Below are positions 51,249 to 61,217 of a DNA stretch of 64,000 nt, in pieces; the stretch's first letter is position 1, and each line of letters starts with the position of its first letter. Below the pieces are notes generated by a model that saw nothing but the letters and a program-made list of their open reading frames with translations, ran no database searches and was not told where the DNA came from. The translations under genes and the position numbers were made by a program. Source of the stretch: an uncultured Methanobrevibacter sp. (GTDB lineage: Archaea > Methanobacteriota > Methanobacteria > Methanobacteriales > Methanobacteriaceae); assembly GCF_902771435.1 (NCBI RefSeq), contig NZ_CACXXB010000003.1, positions 1 through 64,000 of the forward strand, written 5' to 3'.

Positions 51249-51590
51249 TTGACAGGTAATTATGAAATGAAAACTTTTAATAATCAACAGGAAGCTGAAG
51301 ATCTTCTCAAAAAATCCAGAATTCGCATTGATGAAATTGATAATGAATTATTTGATTTAATTTCTCAAAGGACATCCCTTGCAAATGAAATTGCTCTTGC
51401 CAAGGATTATCTTGGAATGCCAATTTTTGATAAATCCAGGGAAGAGGAAGTTCATAGAAAAGTTGATGCGCTTTGTGAAGAATTAGGTCTTGATGTTGAT
51501 GTTGTTGATCAAATCGTAGACATGCTAACTATATTAAGCAAGAATGAGCAGAAAAAAATTTTAAGGAGGAATGTTAATGGGCAATATTAG
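51249..51590 (+). CDS. chorismate mutase (AroQ type)
   Basis: 113 residues from a TTG preceded by GGTGAT, or 107 from ATG 51267. Three-helix AroQ fold: [50 protein letters not shown] holds the active-site Arg/Lys residues. It turns chorismate into prephenate for Phe and Tyr. The 3' end overlaps the S17e start by 14 bases, a tight link between an aromatic-pathway enzyme and a ribosomal protein. Confidence 0.92.
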   Translation: MTGNYEMKTFNNQQEAEDLLKKSRIRIDEIDNELFDLISQRTSLANEIALAKDYLGMPIFDKSREEEVHRKVDALCEELGLDVDVVDQIVDMLTILSKNEQKKILRRNVNGQY

Positions 51591-51774
51591 AACTTCATTT
51601 GTTAAACGTTTAGCAAAAGAACTTATTGAAACTCATCCTGGTGTTTTCACTACTAGTTTTGATGAAAATAAAGTATTAGTACAAGAATACTCAACTGTAA
51701 GTACTAAACATTTAAGAAATAAAATTGCTGGATATGTTACAAGGCTTGTAAGGTTACAACAAACCCAAGAATAA
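51577..51774 (+). CDS. rps17e: 30S ribosomal protein S17e
   Basis: 65 residues from ATG 51577, six bases after AAGGAGGA; the ATG at 51571 abuts that site. [58 protein letters not shown] is the S17e family throughout. This small-subunit protein is found only in archaea and eukaryotes. The ribosome site lies within the chorismate mutase gene. The 214-base gap after it is T-rich with no gene and no riboswitch I can recognise before lysC. Confidence 0.95.
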   Translation: MGNIRTSFVKRLAKELIETHPGVFTTSFDENKVLVQEYSTVSTKHLRNKIAGYVTRLVRLQQTQE

Positions 51775-51988
51775 GCTTTTTATCATATTTTTTTACTACT
51801 TTTTTTATTATACTTTTTATTTTGTTTTGAATTTTTATATTTTTGTATAAATTTTTTAATTTTTACTTTTGAATATATTTAATTTTTTTAGCCATATTTT
51901 AGTTAAAAGTTTATTAATATGGTTAGATATAAATATATATTAATATTTTTGTTTATTCGAAAATATAGTTTTGAAATAGGTGAATTTA

Positions 51989-53209
51989 ATGGATTTAATA
52001 GTAGCGAAATTTGGAGGAACCTCGGTTGGAGATGGTTCCAGAATAAAAAAAGCGGCGCAGTCCGTAGTAAATGAGTATATGAAAGGTAATCAGGTAGTAG
52101 TTGTAGTTTCTGCAGTCAATAAGACTACCGATGAATTAATTGGATTGTCCAATGATGCAATTGGTTCAAGTTTGACTGACAGGCAGAAGGCAGAAATTAT
52201 GGCTATGGGAGAATTAACCAGTGCTAGGGTATTCTCAGCAACTATTGAATCATTAGGAGTAAAGTCCGAATTCATTGATCCGTATAATGATTTATGGCCG
52301 ATAATCACTGATTCCAATTCTCTTGAAGCGAAAATTGATTTCAGCTCTACAAACAAAAAAATCAGTGGTATTGAAGACCTTATTAATCAGGGTATTATTC
52401 CTGTTATTTGCGGATTTTTAGGAAAAGGACCTAGCGGTGAAATCACAACTTTGGGAAGAGGTGGAAGTGACATCTCAGCATTTTTAATAGGTCATTGCCT
52501 TAATGCAAATGAAGTTATTATCGTCACTGATGTTGAAGGGGTAATGTCTACTGACCCTAATAAAATAGAAGAGGCAGAACTGCTTGAAGAGATATCAGTC
52601 GAAGAAATGAGGGATTTGGCAACACACGGTGCACAGGTTCTCCATCCTCATGCATTAAAATATAAAGATCCATTAATAAGTGCAAAAATTATCAATTTCG
52701 CTCACGGCGATTTAAGTACAAGGGGTACTCGTATCACTGGTCCTTTTGAAGGCGATATTCTGAAATCAGTATCACTTTACAAGGATCCTATTTCACTCAT
52801 AGTTCTTGTCGGTGAGGCTATGCTTAAAAAGGTAGGACTTCTTGCTGACATAACAGGTTGTCTTGCAAAGAATAACATTAATATTTTCGGAATTTCTGCA
52901 GGTCAAAATTCTATTACAATATTCATAAACAAGAAAGATGCAGAACTTGGTTATCATCTTTTACATAATCTGGTAGTGGAAACTGATATATTGAGTTCCC
53001 TATCATTAGGCAGGGACACTGGAATGATTACTTTAGTCAGTCCAGACATTATCGAAACCCCAGGAATTATTTCAGGTATTACAGAACCACTCAGAAAAAA
53101 TAACATTAACATTGTTGAAATCACATCATCTCAAACAGCAGTCGTATTGTTTGTTGATTGGGAAGATGGTGAAAAAGCATGCGATTTAGTTAACGAGGTT
53201 TTAAAATGA
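51989..53209 (+). CDS. lysC: aspartate kinase
   Basis: 406 residues from ATG 51989 behind AGGTGA (the GTG at 51980 is part of that site). The amino-acid kinase domain has [40 protein letters not shown] and [14 protein letters not shown]. Two C-terminal ACT domains (from about 265: [34 protein letters not shown] and [37 protein letters not shown]) give feedback sensing by lysine or threonine. First gene of lysC-dapA-dapB-asd. Confidence 0.97.
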   Translation: MDLIVAKFGGTSVGDGSRIKKAAQSVVNEYMKGNQVVVVVSAVNKTTDELIGLSNDAIGSSLTDRQKAEIMAMGELTSARVFSATIESLGVKSEFIDPYNDLWPIITDSNSLEAKIDFSSTNKKISGIEDLINQGIIPVICGFLGKGPSGEITTLGRGGSDISAFLIGHCLNANEVIIVTDVEGVMSTDPNKIEEAELLEEISVEEMRDLATHGAQVLHPHALKYKDPLISAKIINFAHGDLSTRGTRITGPFEGDILKSVSLYKDPISLIVLVGEAMLKKVGLLADITGCLAKNNINIFGISAGQNSITIFINKKDAELGYHLLHNLVVETDILSSLSLGRDTGMITLVSPDIIETPGIISGITEPLRKNNINIVEITSSQTAVVLFVDWEDGEKACDLVNEVLK

Positions 53210-54099
53210 AATTTGAAGGAACATACGTTGCAATGGTAACTCCTTTCGATAAAAACAAAAATATTGATGAGGAAGGATTCAGATCCAACATCAACTATTT
53301 AATCGATCAGGGAGTAGATGGATTAGTTGGAGCAGGAACCACAGGTGAATCCGCTACACTTACTCATGACGAACATAAAAGAGTCATTGAAATTTTAGTG
53401 GATGAAGTTGATGGAAGAGTTCAGACAGTCGCTGGAACAGGAAGTAATGCTACTTCTGAAGCAATTTCACTTACTAAGTTTTCTGTTGATGTAGGTGCTG
53501 ATGCAGCATTATTGATTACTCCATATTACAACAAACCGCAACAACATGCTTTGGTTGACCATTACAGCACTGTTGCTGCAAATTGTGATATTCCAATCAT
53601 CGCATATAATGTACCATCACGTACAGGAAGCGATATTGCAGTTGAAACTGCAGTCGAGCTTGCAAAAGTCGATGGTGTTGATGCTCTTAAAGAAGCAAGC
53701 GGAAGTGTTGATAAAGTGTCTGACATTTACAGGGCACTCTGCAGAGATGGAGTTGAAGATGATTTGGACATTCTTTCCGGTGAGGATTCACTTACATTAC
53801 CTCTAATGGCCGTAGGTGCAACAGGTGTAATAAGTGCGTCTGCAAACATTGATGCAAAAAGAATGGTTCTAATGGTCAACAGTATTTTAAATGATGATTA
53901 CACAAGGGCATTCGAGCTTCACTATGAAATGCTTGATGTCATAAGGGCTCTTTTCATTGAAAGTAACCCGGTTCCGGTAAAAACCGCAATGAACCTTATG
54001 GGTCTTCCTTCAGGACCACTTAGACAACCTTTATGTGAAATGTTGGATGATGATTTGGAAATTCTTAAAAAAGCATTAAAAGAGTCTAATTTAATTTAA
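53206..54099 (+). CDS. dapA: 4-hydroxy-tetrahydrodipicolinate synthase
   Basis: 297 residues, (beta/alpha)8 barrel. [58 protein letters not shown] is the DapA N-terminus, [11 protein letters not shown] carries the catalytic Tyr, and the Schiff-base Lys is in [10 protein letters not shown]. It condenses pyruvate with aspartate semialdehyde. The ATG overlaps the lysC stop (ATGA), so the two are translationally coupled. Confidence 0.97.
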   Translation: MKFEGTYVAMVTPFDKNKNIDEEGFRSNINYLIDQGVDGLVGAGTTGESATLTHDEHKRVIEILVDEVDGRVQTVAGTGSNATSEAISLTKFSVDVGADAALLITPYYNKPQQHALVDHYSTVAANCDIPIIAYNVPSRTGSDIAVETAVELAKVDGVDALKEASGSVDKVSDIYRALCRDGVEDDLDILSGEDSLTLPLMAVGATGVISASANIDAKRMVLMVNSILNDDYTRAFELHYEMLDVIRALFIESNPVPVKTAMNLMGLPSGPLRQPLCEMLDDDLEILKKALKESNLI

Positions 54100-54111
54100 G
54101 TTGGTATTATT

Positions 54112-54933
54112 ATGATTAAAGTCGCAGTAACTGGAGCTGCTGGAAGAATGGGCTCCGGTATTATTAGAAAAATTACAGAGCAGGATGATATGGAAGTAGT
54201 TGCTGCCATTGAAATGCCTAACACTTCTCTTGCAGGAAAAGATGCAGGTCTTCAGGCTGGAATTGATGAATTAGGCGTTAAAATTGTCGGTGCTGAAAAA
54301 TTGGAAGAGATTTTAAAAGCATCTGGTGCAGAGGTATTGGTTGATTTCACCATTGCTCCTGCAGCGGTCAATGCAATTAAAGTGGCTACTTCATGTGGAG
54401 TGAACGTTGTTGTGGGAACCACTGGGTTTACTGATGAACAAATGGCTGAAAACATTAAAAACGTTAAGGAAAACAATGTTGGTGCTGTAATTTCATCCAA
54501 CATGGCTATTGGTGTAAATGTTTTCTTCAACACTCTTAAGAAATTGGCTCCACTTTTATATGATTATGACATTGAAATAATTGAAGCACATCACAACCAG
54601 AAAAAGGATGCTCCTTCCGGAACTGCCATGACTGCATTTGAAGTTATTGCAAAAGAATTGGACCGTGATCCTGAAGAGGTTGGTGTTTACGGAAGAAAAG
54701 GCCTTGTCGGCAAAAGGACTTCTGAAGAAATAGGAGTTCATGCAGTTCGTGGTGGAGACATTGTCGGAGACCACACAGTAATGTTTGTCGGTGATGGTGA
54801 AAGATTGGAAGTCAAACACCAGGCACATACAAGAGAAGTATTCATTGCAGGTGTCATCAGAGCTATCAGGTATGTTCCTACTGCTCAAAAAGGTGTTGTC
54901 AGCAGTATGAATGATGTTTTAGGATTAGAATAG
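54112..54933 (+). CDS. dapB: 4-hydroxy-tetrahydrodipicolinate reductase
   Basis: 273 residues. The NAD(P)-binding loop VAVTGAAGRMGSGIIRKI, VDFTIAPAAVNAIKVA, the GTTGF motif and the DapB signature EIIEAHHNQKKDAPSGTAM (catalytic His-His and Lys) are all present. It reduces the DapA product. It starts 13 bases after dapA and ends 9 bases before asd. Confidence 0.97.
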   Translation: MIKVAVTGAAGRMGSGIIRKITEQDDMEVVAAIEMPNTSLAGKDAGLQAGIDELGVKIVGAEKLEEILKASGAEVLVDFTIAPAAVNAIKVATSCGVNVVVGTTGFTDEQMAENIKNVKENNVGAVISSNMAIGVNVFFNTLKKLAPLLYDYDIEIIEAHHNQKKDAPSGTAMTAFEVIAKELDRDPEEVGVYGRKGLVGKRTSEEIGVHAVRGGDIVGDHTVMFVGDGERLEVKHQAHTREVFIAGVIRAIRYVPTAQKGVVSSMNDVLGLE

Positions 54934-54942
54934 GTGATTAAT

Positions 54943-55992
54943 ATGGTTAATGTAGGAGTACTTGGAGCTACCGGAATGGTAGGTCAAAGATTTATCAAAT
55001 TACTTGAAAACCACCCGGATTTTGAGGTTACAGCTTTGGCTGCATCTTCACGTTCTGCCGGTAAAAGATATGAGGATGCAACAACTTGGTATTTGGATAG
55101 TGAGATGCCTGAATCCGTAAAGGACATTAAAGTTATTGAAACTAATCCTGAAGCAATGGATAATGATGTTGATATTGTATTTTCTTCATTGCCTGCGGAT
55201 TTTGCATTGACTGTTGAAAAGGAATATGCAAAAGATTATGTTGTCGCAAGTAATGCCAGTGCACACAGGATGAAGAAAAACATTCCATTAGTGATTCCTG
55301 AAGTAAATCCTGAGTGCTTAGACATGATCGATGCTCAACAAAAGGAAAATGATTGGGATGGATTCATTGTAACCAATCCTAATTGTTCAACTATTGCTTT
55401 GGCTTTAACATTAAAACCTATTGTTGATAATTTTGATGTTGAATCCGTAAGAGTATCAACAATGCAAGCAGTATCTGGTGCAGGTTATAATGGGGTTCCT
55501 TCCATGGCTATTGTCGATAATCTTGTTCCTTTCATTGGTAGTGAAGAAGAAAAAATGGAAAGCGAATCACTATATCTGCTGGGTTCATTTGATGGTAATG
55601 ATGTAGTTAGAGCCAATTTCAAATTAAGCGCATCCTGTCATAGAGTACCTGTTATTGATGGTCATACTGAAGCGGTATTTATTGAGTTGGCTGATGACTT
55701 TGACATTGCTGATGTCAGTGACAAAATGGCAAACTTCAAAGGTTTGCCACAAGAACTAAATCTGTTCTCAGCTCCTGAAAATCCAGTAATTGTTAAAGAA
55801 GAGGAAGACAGGCCACAACCTAGAATGGACAGAAATGCAAGTAATGGTATGGCTGTTACTGTTGGCAGATTAAGAAAAGACCAAGCATTTGATAACAGTT
55901 TCAAATATGTTCTTGTTGGACATAACACCATTCGTGGAGCCGCTGGAGCTTCAATATTAAATGCTGAATTAATTAATGATAAAATACTTTAA
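54943..55992 (+). CDS. asd: aspartate-semialdehyde dehydrogenase
   Basis: 349 residues from ATG 54943 behind AGGTGAT. The NADP loop is VGVLGATGMVGQRFIKLL, the catalytic Cys is in VTNPNCSTIALAL, and the substrate-binding region SASCHRVPVIDGHTEAVFIEL contains the active-site His and Arg. This is the archaeal/fungal type. It makes the branch-point semialdehyde for lysine, threonine and methionine, completing a four-gene set in pathway-relevant order. The T-rich tail after the stop has no clear hairpin. Confidence 0.97.
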   Translation: MVNVGVLGATGMVGQRFIKLLENHPDFEVTALAASSRSAGKRYEDATTWYLDSEMPESVKDIKVIETNPEAMDNDVDIVFSSLPADFALTVEKEYAKDYVVASNASAHRMKKNIPLVIPEVNPECLDMIDAQQKENDWDGFIVTNPNCSTIALALTLKPIVDNFDVESVRVSTMQAVSGAGYNGVPSMAIVDNLVPFIGSEEEKMESESLYLLGSFDGNDVVRANFKLSASCHRVPVIDGHTEAVFIELADDFDIADVSDKMANFKGLPQELNLFSAPENPVIVKEEEDRPQPRMDRNASNGMAVTVGRLRKDQAFDNSFKYVLVGHNTIRGAAGASILNAELINDKIL

Positions 55993-56222
55993 TTTTATCA
56001 ATTTTTTTCTTCTATTTTTTTTAATTTTTTTTATTTTTCCCATCTGTTTTCTTATTGTTTTTATTTTCTTTTTTTGGTTTGTTTAAGGGTTTAATTTAAA
56101 TAGTATAAAATAAATAATTTATAGCAAGGAATTATATTGTACAAAATATCGAAATACTCAAATTCATAAATTTTCAATAATTTGAAATTGATATTGGGAT
56201 AAAATTTAAACTAAGGGATAGA

Positions 56223-57947
56223 ATGGAAATAGGAATTGATGCTGAAAAGGATACTCTACAATCTTTAATTCGGTCTTGCCTATTGGAGCTTAATAAGTTG
56301 AAATTGGAATTAACTCAACTTGAAGTTGAAAAAGCTAATGATAATACTCCATTAAGGATTAAAGAACTCGAAAAAGACATTGTAGAAAAAGAGAAAGAAG
56401 TTTCTGTTATTAAGTTCAAAGCGGAAGATGAAATCAATCTTTTGAAAAGACAACTCGAAGAAAAAGACAGTTTAATCAAAAATCAGGAAGACAGGATTTA
56501 TGAATTAGATTATGTCAATAATTCTCTTGATGAAATAAAAGAATATTTTGCTGAACAATTGAGGGATTATAAGAAAAAAGAGTTGGCTGAAGTTAACGAA
56601 AGGTTAAATGAATCCTTTAAGAGTGTTGCTGAAAAGGATGCTCAAATTATTTCTCTTTCAAGAACAATTGATGAGTATAAAATCAAGGTCATAAAACTGG
56701 AGAATAACGTAGAGTCCAAAACCCAGATTTTGGAACTTGAAAAGCAGCTTGAACTTAAAAACAATGAACTTGCTATAAAAGACAATGAAATTTCTCAAAA
56801 GGACACTCAGCTTGAGGTCTTAGTAGAAAATACAATTCCTAAAGATGATTATATTAATCTTCAGACTAATTTTGAATCCAAGATGAATGAGATGAATACT
56901 GAGATTGCAGATTTAAAAGAAAATACTATCCCTAAAAAAGAATATTTCAATCTCCAATCTCAATACGAATCTGAAATTGTTAAGTTGGATCAACAAATTA
57001 ATACCCTTAAGGAAATTTCCGTTCCTAAAGATGAATATCTCACACTACAAACCAATTTGGAAACAGAATTGGCATCAAAAGATGAGCAAATTGAGTATTT
57101 AAAAGAGAAAACTGTTCCTCGTGAAGATTTTGTTGCTCTTCAATCTAAATGTGAATCTGAATTGGCATCAAAAGATGAGCAAATTGAGTATTTGAAAGAG
57201 AAAACTGTTCCTCGTGAAGATTTCATTGACCTTCAATCCAAATTTGGATCTGAATTGGCATCAAAAGATGAGCAAATTGAGTATTTGAAAGAGAAAACTG
57301 TTCCTCGTGAAGATTTTGTTGCTCTTCAATCTAAGTGTGAATCTGAATTGGCATCAAAAGATGAGCAAATTGAGTATTTGAAAGAGAAAACTGTTCCTCG
57401 TGAAGATTTTGTTGCTCTTCAATCTAAGTGTGAATCAGAATTGTCTTCAAAAGATAAAGAAATTTCTTCTAAAGATAAAGAAATCGAGTATTTAAAAGAG
57501 AAAACTGTTCCTCGTGAAGATTTCATCCAACTTCAATCTAAATGTGAATCAGAATTGGCATCTAAAAATAATCAAATTGAGTATTTGAAAGAGAAAACTG
57601 TTCCTCGTGAAGACTTTGTCACTCTTCAAACCAAATTGGAAGGTCAAATCGCTGCTAAAGAAAATGAGCTTGAATATTTAAAAGAGAAAACTGTTTCTCG
57701 TGAAGATTTCATCCAACTTCAATCTGAAATCAAATTAAAAGAGGATGAGCTCAAATACTTAAAACAGCAGACTGTTCCTCGTGAAGATTATATGGCTCTT
57801 CAAAATGAGTTGAACAGGAAAAATGATAAAATCAAAAGATTGGAAGAAATTAATACTTTCTTCAATGAGCTTCAAGAAGAACAGGAAGCTTATGATACAA
57901 TCGAAAGGACTCCTCCTTTCAGGTTAGAGAAAAAACAACATAGATAA
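56223..57947 (+). CDS. repetitive coiled-coil protein of unknown function
   Basis: 574 residues, almost all helical and charged, with no signal peptide or membrane segment. After a non-repeated coiled coil (1-200) come eleven repeats marked by (T/S)(V/I)(P/S)(R/K)(E/D/K)(D/E)(F/Y), followed by xxLQ. The spacing is mostly 31 residues: three early divergent copies with IPK/VPK, then near-identical ones of the type ELASKDEQIEYLKEKTVPRED. One interval carries 7 extra residues (SSKDKEI doubled) and the last is shorter. The Pro in each unit should kink the coiled coil, giving a segmented rod. I do not recognise a family. Ribosome site AAGGGAT. The gene is flanked by a promoter-like A+T region and a terminator. 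Confidence 0.8.
   Translation: MEIGIDAEKDTLQSLIRSCLLELNKLKLELTQLEVEKANDNTPLRIKELEKDIVEKEKEVSVIKFKAEDEINLLKRQLEEKDSLIKNQEDRIYELDYVNNSLDEIKEYFAEQLRDYKKKELAEVNERLNESFKSVAEKDAQIISLSRTIDEYKIKVIKLENNVESKTQILELEKQLELKNNELAIKDNEISQKDTQLEVLVENTIPKDDYINLQTNFESKMNEMNTEIADLKENTIPKKEYFNLQSQYESEIVKLDQQINTLKEISVPKDEYLTLQTNLETELASKDEQIEYLKEKTVPREDFVALQSKCESELASKDEQIEYLKEKTVPREDFIDLQSKFGSELASKDEQIEYLKEKTVPREDFVALQSKCESELASKDEQIEYLKEKTVPREDFVALQSKCESELSSKDKEISSKDKEIEYLKEKTVPREDFIQLQSKCESELASKNNQIEYLKEKTVPREDFVTLQTKLEGQIAAKENELEYLKEKTVSREDFIQLQSEIKLKEDELKYLKQQTVPREDYMALQNELNRKNDKIKRLEEINTFFNELQEEQEAYDTIERTPPFRLEKKQHR
57060..57700 (+). repeat. 93-bp tandem coding repeats
   Basis: The DNA encoding the later 31-residue units is nearly identical from copy to copy. 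AAAACTGTTCCTCGTGAAGA recurs at 93-bp steps (for example about 57108 and 57201) with few silent changes. Such recent homogenisation points to ongoing duplication or recombination in frame. Confidence 0.85.
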
Positions 57948-57983
57948 ATTTAAATTCCTTTTATTGGAATTGGTTTTTGAGTC

Positions 57984-58008
57984 AAAATGAGACTAATCAT
58001 CTCATTTT
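57984..58008 (+). terminator. terminator after the coiled-coil gene
   Basis: Perfect 9-bp arms AAAATGAGA and TCTCATTTT around a 7-base loop, followed by T-rich DNA, 36 bases after the stop. Confidence 0.7.
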
Positions 58009-58228
58009 TCTTTCTATTTTTTTTAGTTTCATTATTTTTCATATGAGTATCTACATGTGTCTGTCAGTTTAATATTTTTTAGCGCCTTACTATGATATAA
58101 TTCATTACTCGTCGGATAATTTTAACAAACTCTGATGTTAATGTTAAAATAATTGTGTGTAAATGTGAGTATTATTGCACTTGTTTTCCCTTCGATTTTT
58201 TGCAATGTTATTTTTCTTACTTTAATTT

Positions 58229-58255
58229 ACTTTATACCATAAAGTATTTATATAA
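58229..58255 (+). promoter_or_regulatory. thermosome promoter with upstream palindrome
   Basis: The 420-base gap before the thermosome gene holds the previous terminator, then A+T-rich DNA, then this site. ACTTTAT-ACC-ATAAAGT (58229-58245) is a perfect inverted repeat directly abutting a TATA box (ATTTATATAA, 58246-58255). It covers the BRE position where TFB binds, so a repressor here would block initiation. The leader would be about 90 bases. Resemblance to a heat-shock operator is inferred from the gene it controls. Confidence 0.55.
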
Positions 58256-58367
58256 CCTTAAACTCATGTATTAAGTAGAAAGGTTTTGTCAACACTATAA
58301 CTTGTTTTCTCATGTTGATGTTTAAACTGATCTAATTATTTATAAAATTAAAAAAAGGTGATTATTT

Positions 58368-59978
58368 ATGGCACAAGGACAACCAATTTTTATTTTACCT
58401 GAAGGTACTAACAGGTCTGTCGGTAGAGATGCACAAAGAAATAACATTTTAGCTGGTAAAGTATTAGCTGAAACTGTAAGAACTACTTTAGGTCCAAAAG
58501 GTATGGACAAAATGTTAGTTGACGGACTTGGAGACATTGTCGTAACCAACGACGGTGTAACAATCTTAAAAGAAATGGATATTGAACATCCAGCAGCAAA
58601 AATGCTCGTAGAAGTAGCAAAAACCCAAGAAGACGAAGTTGGAGACGGAACTACTACTGCAGTTATCATTGCTGGAGAATTATTAAAAAAATCCGAAGGA
58701 TTACTCGACTCTGACATTCACCCAACAATCATAGCTATGGGATACAGAAAAGCAGCAGAAAAAGCACAAGAAATCTTAGATGAAATCGCAATCGATGATG
58801 TAGATTCTGAAGTATTATTAAAAGTAGCTATGACTGCTATGACTGGTAAAGGAACTGAAGCAGCACGTGAACCATTAGCAAAATTAATCGTAGATGCTGT
58901 TGAAGCTGTAGCAGATGAAGATGGCGTTGACATCGACAACATTAAAATCGAGAAAAAAGACGGAGCTGTTGTTGAAGAATCCAACTTAGTTGAAGGTGTA
59001 ATTGTAGACAAAGAAAGAGTACACCCTGGTATGCCATCCGAAATCAAAGATGCAAAAATCGCATTAATCAACACTCCATTAGAAGTTAAAGAAACTGAAA
59101 TGGATGCTGAAATCACAATTACTGACCCTGCTCAAATGCAAGCTTTCATCGAACAAGAAGAAAAAATGGTCAGAGACATGGTTGACAAAATCGTTGATGC
59201 TGGTGCAAACGTATTATTCGCACAAAAAGGTATCGATGACTTAGCACAACACTACTTATCCAAATCAGGCGTTTTAGCTGTAAGAAGAGTTAAAAAATCT
59301 GACATCGAAAAATTATCCAGAGCAACTGGCGCAAGCGTCATCACCAATTTAGATGACTTAACTCCAGAAGACTTAGGTAATGCAGGCATTGTCGAAGAAA
59401 GAAAAATCTCCGGTGAAGAAATGATCTTCGTAGAAGAATGCAGCGGAGCTAAATCCGTAACATTATTCGTAAGAGGAAGTACCAAACACATCGTAGATGA
59501 AATCGTAAGAGCAATCGAAGATGCAATCGGTGTTGTAGCAGCTACCGTAGAAGACGACCAAGTTGTTGCTGGTGGAGGAGCTCCTGAAATCGCAATGGCT
59601 AAAAAACTCAAAGACTACGCAGAATCCATTTCTGGCAGAGAACAATTAGCTGTAAACGCATTTGCAGAAGCTTTAGAAATCGTACCTAAAACCTTAGCTG
59701 AAAACGCAGGTTTAGACAGCATCGACTCCTTAGTAGACTTAAGAGCAGCACAAGAAGACTCATTCTACATGGGATTAGATGTATTCACTGGTGAAGTAGC
59801 AGACATGAAAGAAGCTGGCGTAATTGAACCAAAACGTGTCAAAAAACAAGCTATCCAATCTGCTTCCGAAGCAGCTGAAATGATTTTAAGAATCGATGAT
59901 GTCATTGCATCAACCAAAGGCCCTGAAGACATGGGTATGGACCCATCCATGGGCGGCGGAATGCCTCCAATGATGTAA
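58368..59978 (+). CDS. ths: thermosome subunit (group II chaperonin)
   Basis: 536 residues. [74 protein letters not shown] and [16 protein letters not shown] are the ATP-site motifs of group II chaperonins; the C-terminus is the usual Gly/Met tail ([14 protein letters not shown]). It forms a double-ring protein-folding machine. Codon use is strikingly C-rich at synonymous sites relative to neighbours, as expected for a highly expressed gene. GGTGAT precedes the ATG. Confidence 0.97.
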   Translation: MAQGQPIFILPEGTNRSVGRDAQRNNILAGKVLAETVRTTLGPKGMDKMLVDGLGDIVVTNDGVTILKEMDIEHPAAKMLVEVAKTQEDEVGDGTTTAVIIAGELLKKSEGLLDSDIHPTIIAMGYRKAAEKAQEILDEIAIDDVDSEVLLKVAMTAMTGKGTEAAREPLAKLIVDAVEAVADEDGVDIDNIKIEKKDGAVVEESNLVEGVIVDKERVHPGMPSEIKDAKIALINTPLEVKETEMDAEITITDPAQMQAFIEQEEKMVRDMVDKIVDAGANVLFAQKGIDDLAQHYLSKSGVLAVRRVKKSDIEKLSRATGASVITNLDDLTPEDLGNAGIVEERKISGEEMIFVEECSGAKSVTLFVRGSTKHIVDEIVRAIEDAIGVVAATVEDDQVVAGGGAPEIAMAKKLKDYAESISGREQLAVNAFAEALEIVPKTLAENAGLDSIDSLVDLRAAQEDSFYMGLDVFTGEVADMKEAGVIEPKRVKKQAIQSASEAAEMILRIDDVIASTKGPEDMGMDPSMGGGMPPMM

Positions 59979-59982
59979 ATTT

Positions 59983-60005
59983 AAAGAAATTTTCATAATT
60001 TCTTT
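59983..60005 (+). terminator. terminator after the thermosome gene
   Basis: Perfect 9-bp arms AAAGAAATT and AATTTCTTT around TTCAT, followed by a long T run just after the stop. It ends 15 bases before cbiZ. Confidence 0.7.
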
Positions 60006-60020
60006 TCTTTTTTTATTTTT

Positions 60021-61025
60021 ATGAAAGACAGACTATTTTTCCTATCATCAGTTGATGATGAAATATATTATCTGAAAGATACTATTTTTGTTAAATTTAA
60101 TGTTAAGCGTAACGGAATTTCCACCTCCAAGTTAAATGGAGGATTTTCCAACAACTTCAAAAGCGTTTTTAACCATCATTTATCTCAGGAAAATATTGAT
60201 TATCTGGAAAACCATGATGTTGGTGATTATCTAATTCAGCATTGCTGGTCATTAAATATTGATTCTTCTTATTCAACCGGTTTGACCACTCTTGCTAGAA
60301 TGAAAAACGTGAGTATTGTAACAAAATCGTTTAAAAGTTTGGAAGTTGTTGCATTGACGACTGCGGGAGTTAGAACAAATGCAGTAAGGGCAGGTGATCC
60401 TGCAGCATATTATGAGGAAAACGGCAGGTTCGGCACAATAAACACGATTATTTTAATTAATGCTCATTTGGAATATGAAACATTGCTTGAAGCGTTCATG
60501 ACTGCAACCGAAGCGAAAACAGTTGCATTGAATGATTTGAAGATTCCATCACAGTACTCTAACGGCTATGCAACTGGAACAGGAACAGACGGTTTGTGCA
60601 TATTTTCCAATCTGGAATCTGACAATACTCTGACAAATGCTGGAAAGCACTCCAAATTGGGGGAGTTGATTGCAAGTGCTGTTTGTGAATCCATTAAAAA
60701 GGCAGTTAAAAAACAGGTTTGGATATCTGAAAAATCACAATCAAATGCATTGGTTAGACTAAATCGTTATACCTTGGATATCAATGAGTTTTATGATAAT
60801 CTGGATTGCGATAAAGAGGAATTTATTAGGCTATTGCAAAAGGATATGAAAAAACAGGATAATGTAGCAATTACAACTTCAATTTTAAACCTGATTGATG
60901 AATTTGAAAATAATTTGATTGAAAAAGAAGTGGCATTTAACCTTGCATGCTTTATAAAAGAAAATTGTGAAAGTTATCCTATAAGAAGTTTATTGGAATA
61001 TTGGATTAACTATTTTATTGATTAA
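60021..61025 (+). CDS. cbiZ: adenosylcobinamide amidohydrolase
   Basis: 334 residues. The CbiZ core is unmistakable: VVALTTAGVRTNAVRAGDPAAYYEENGRFGTINTIILINAHLEYETLLEAFMTATEAKTVALNDLKIPSQYSNGYATGTGTDGLCIF. It removes the aminopropanol side chain of salvaged cobinamide, letting archaea reuse corrinoids scavenged from bacteria. A C-terminal part of about 100 residues (from KKQVWISEKSQSNALVRLN) is longer than the minimal CbiZ domain and unassigned. No ribosome site precedes the ATG, and the thermosome terminator is immediately upstream. Confidence 0.92.
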   Translation: MKDRLFFLSSVDDEIYYLKDTIFVKFNVKRNGISTSKLNGGFSNNFKSVFNHHLSQENIDYLENHDVGDYLIQHCWSLNIDSSYSTGLTTLARMKNVSIVTKSFKSLEVVALTTAGVRTNAVRAGDPAAYYEENGRFGTINTIILINAHLEYETLLEAFMTATEAKTVALNDLKIPSQYSNGYATGTGTDGLCIFSNLESDNTLTNAGKHSKLGELIASAVCESIKKAVKKQVWISEKSQSNALVRLNRYTLDINEFYDNLDCDKEEFIRLLQKDMKKQDNVAITTSILNLIDEFENNLIEKEVAFNLACFIKENCESYPIRSLLEYWINYFID

Positions 61026-61217
61026 CAAATTCGAATAATCTTCAATTCGCTATTTCTCAGTTTATTGGGTATATTTTTTATATTATTTTTTTGAACAGAT
61101 ATAGGCATACATAAATTTCTAATAATATAAATGATAAAATAAAATATTGATGATTAATTAGAAAGTATAAATATTTTATAAAATATAAATTAATTATACT
61201 CTGGGGAGGTTTTATTA

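Noticed and set aside
51775-51988. Possible lysine riboswitch before lysC
   Set aside because: The leader is T-rich and lacks the paired elements of the lysine riboswitch. Feedback is more likely through the ACT domains of the enzyme.
57060-57700. Regular 93-bp repeats as a possible CRISPR-like array
   Set aside because: The repeats are in frame, code for 31-residue units and have no unique spacers; this is a coding repeat.
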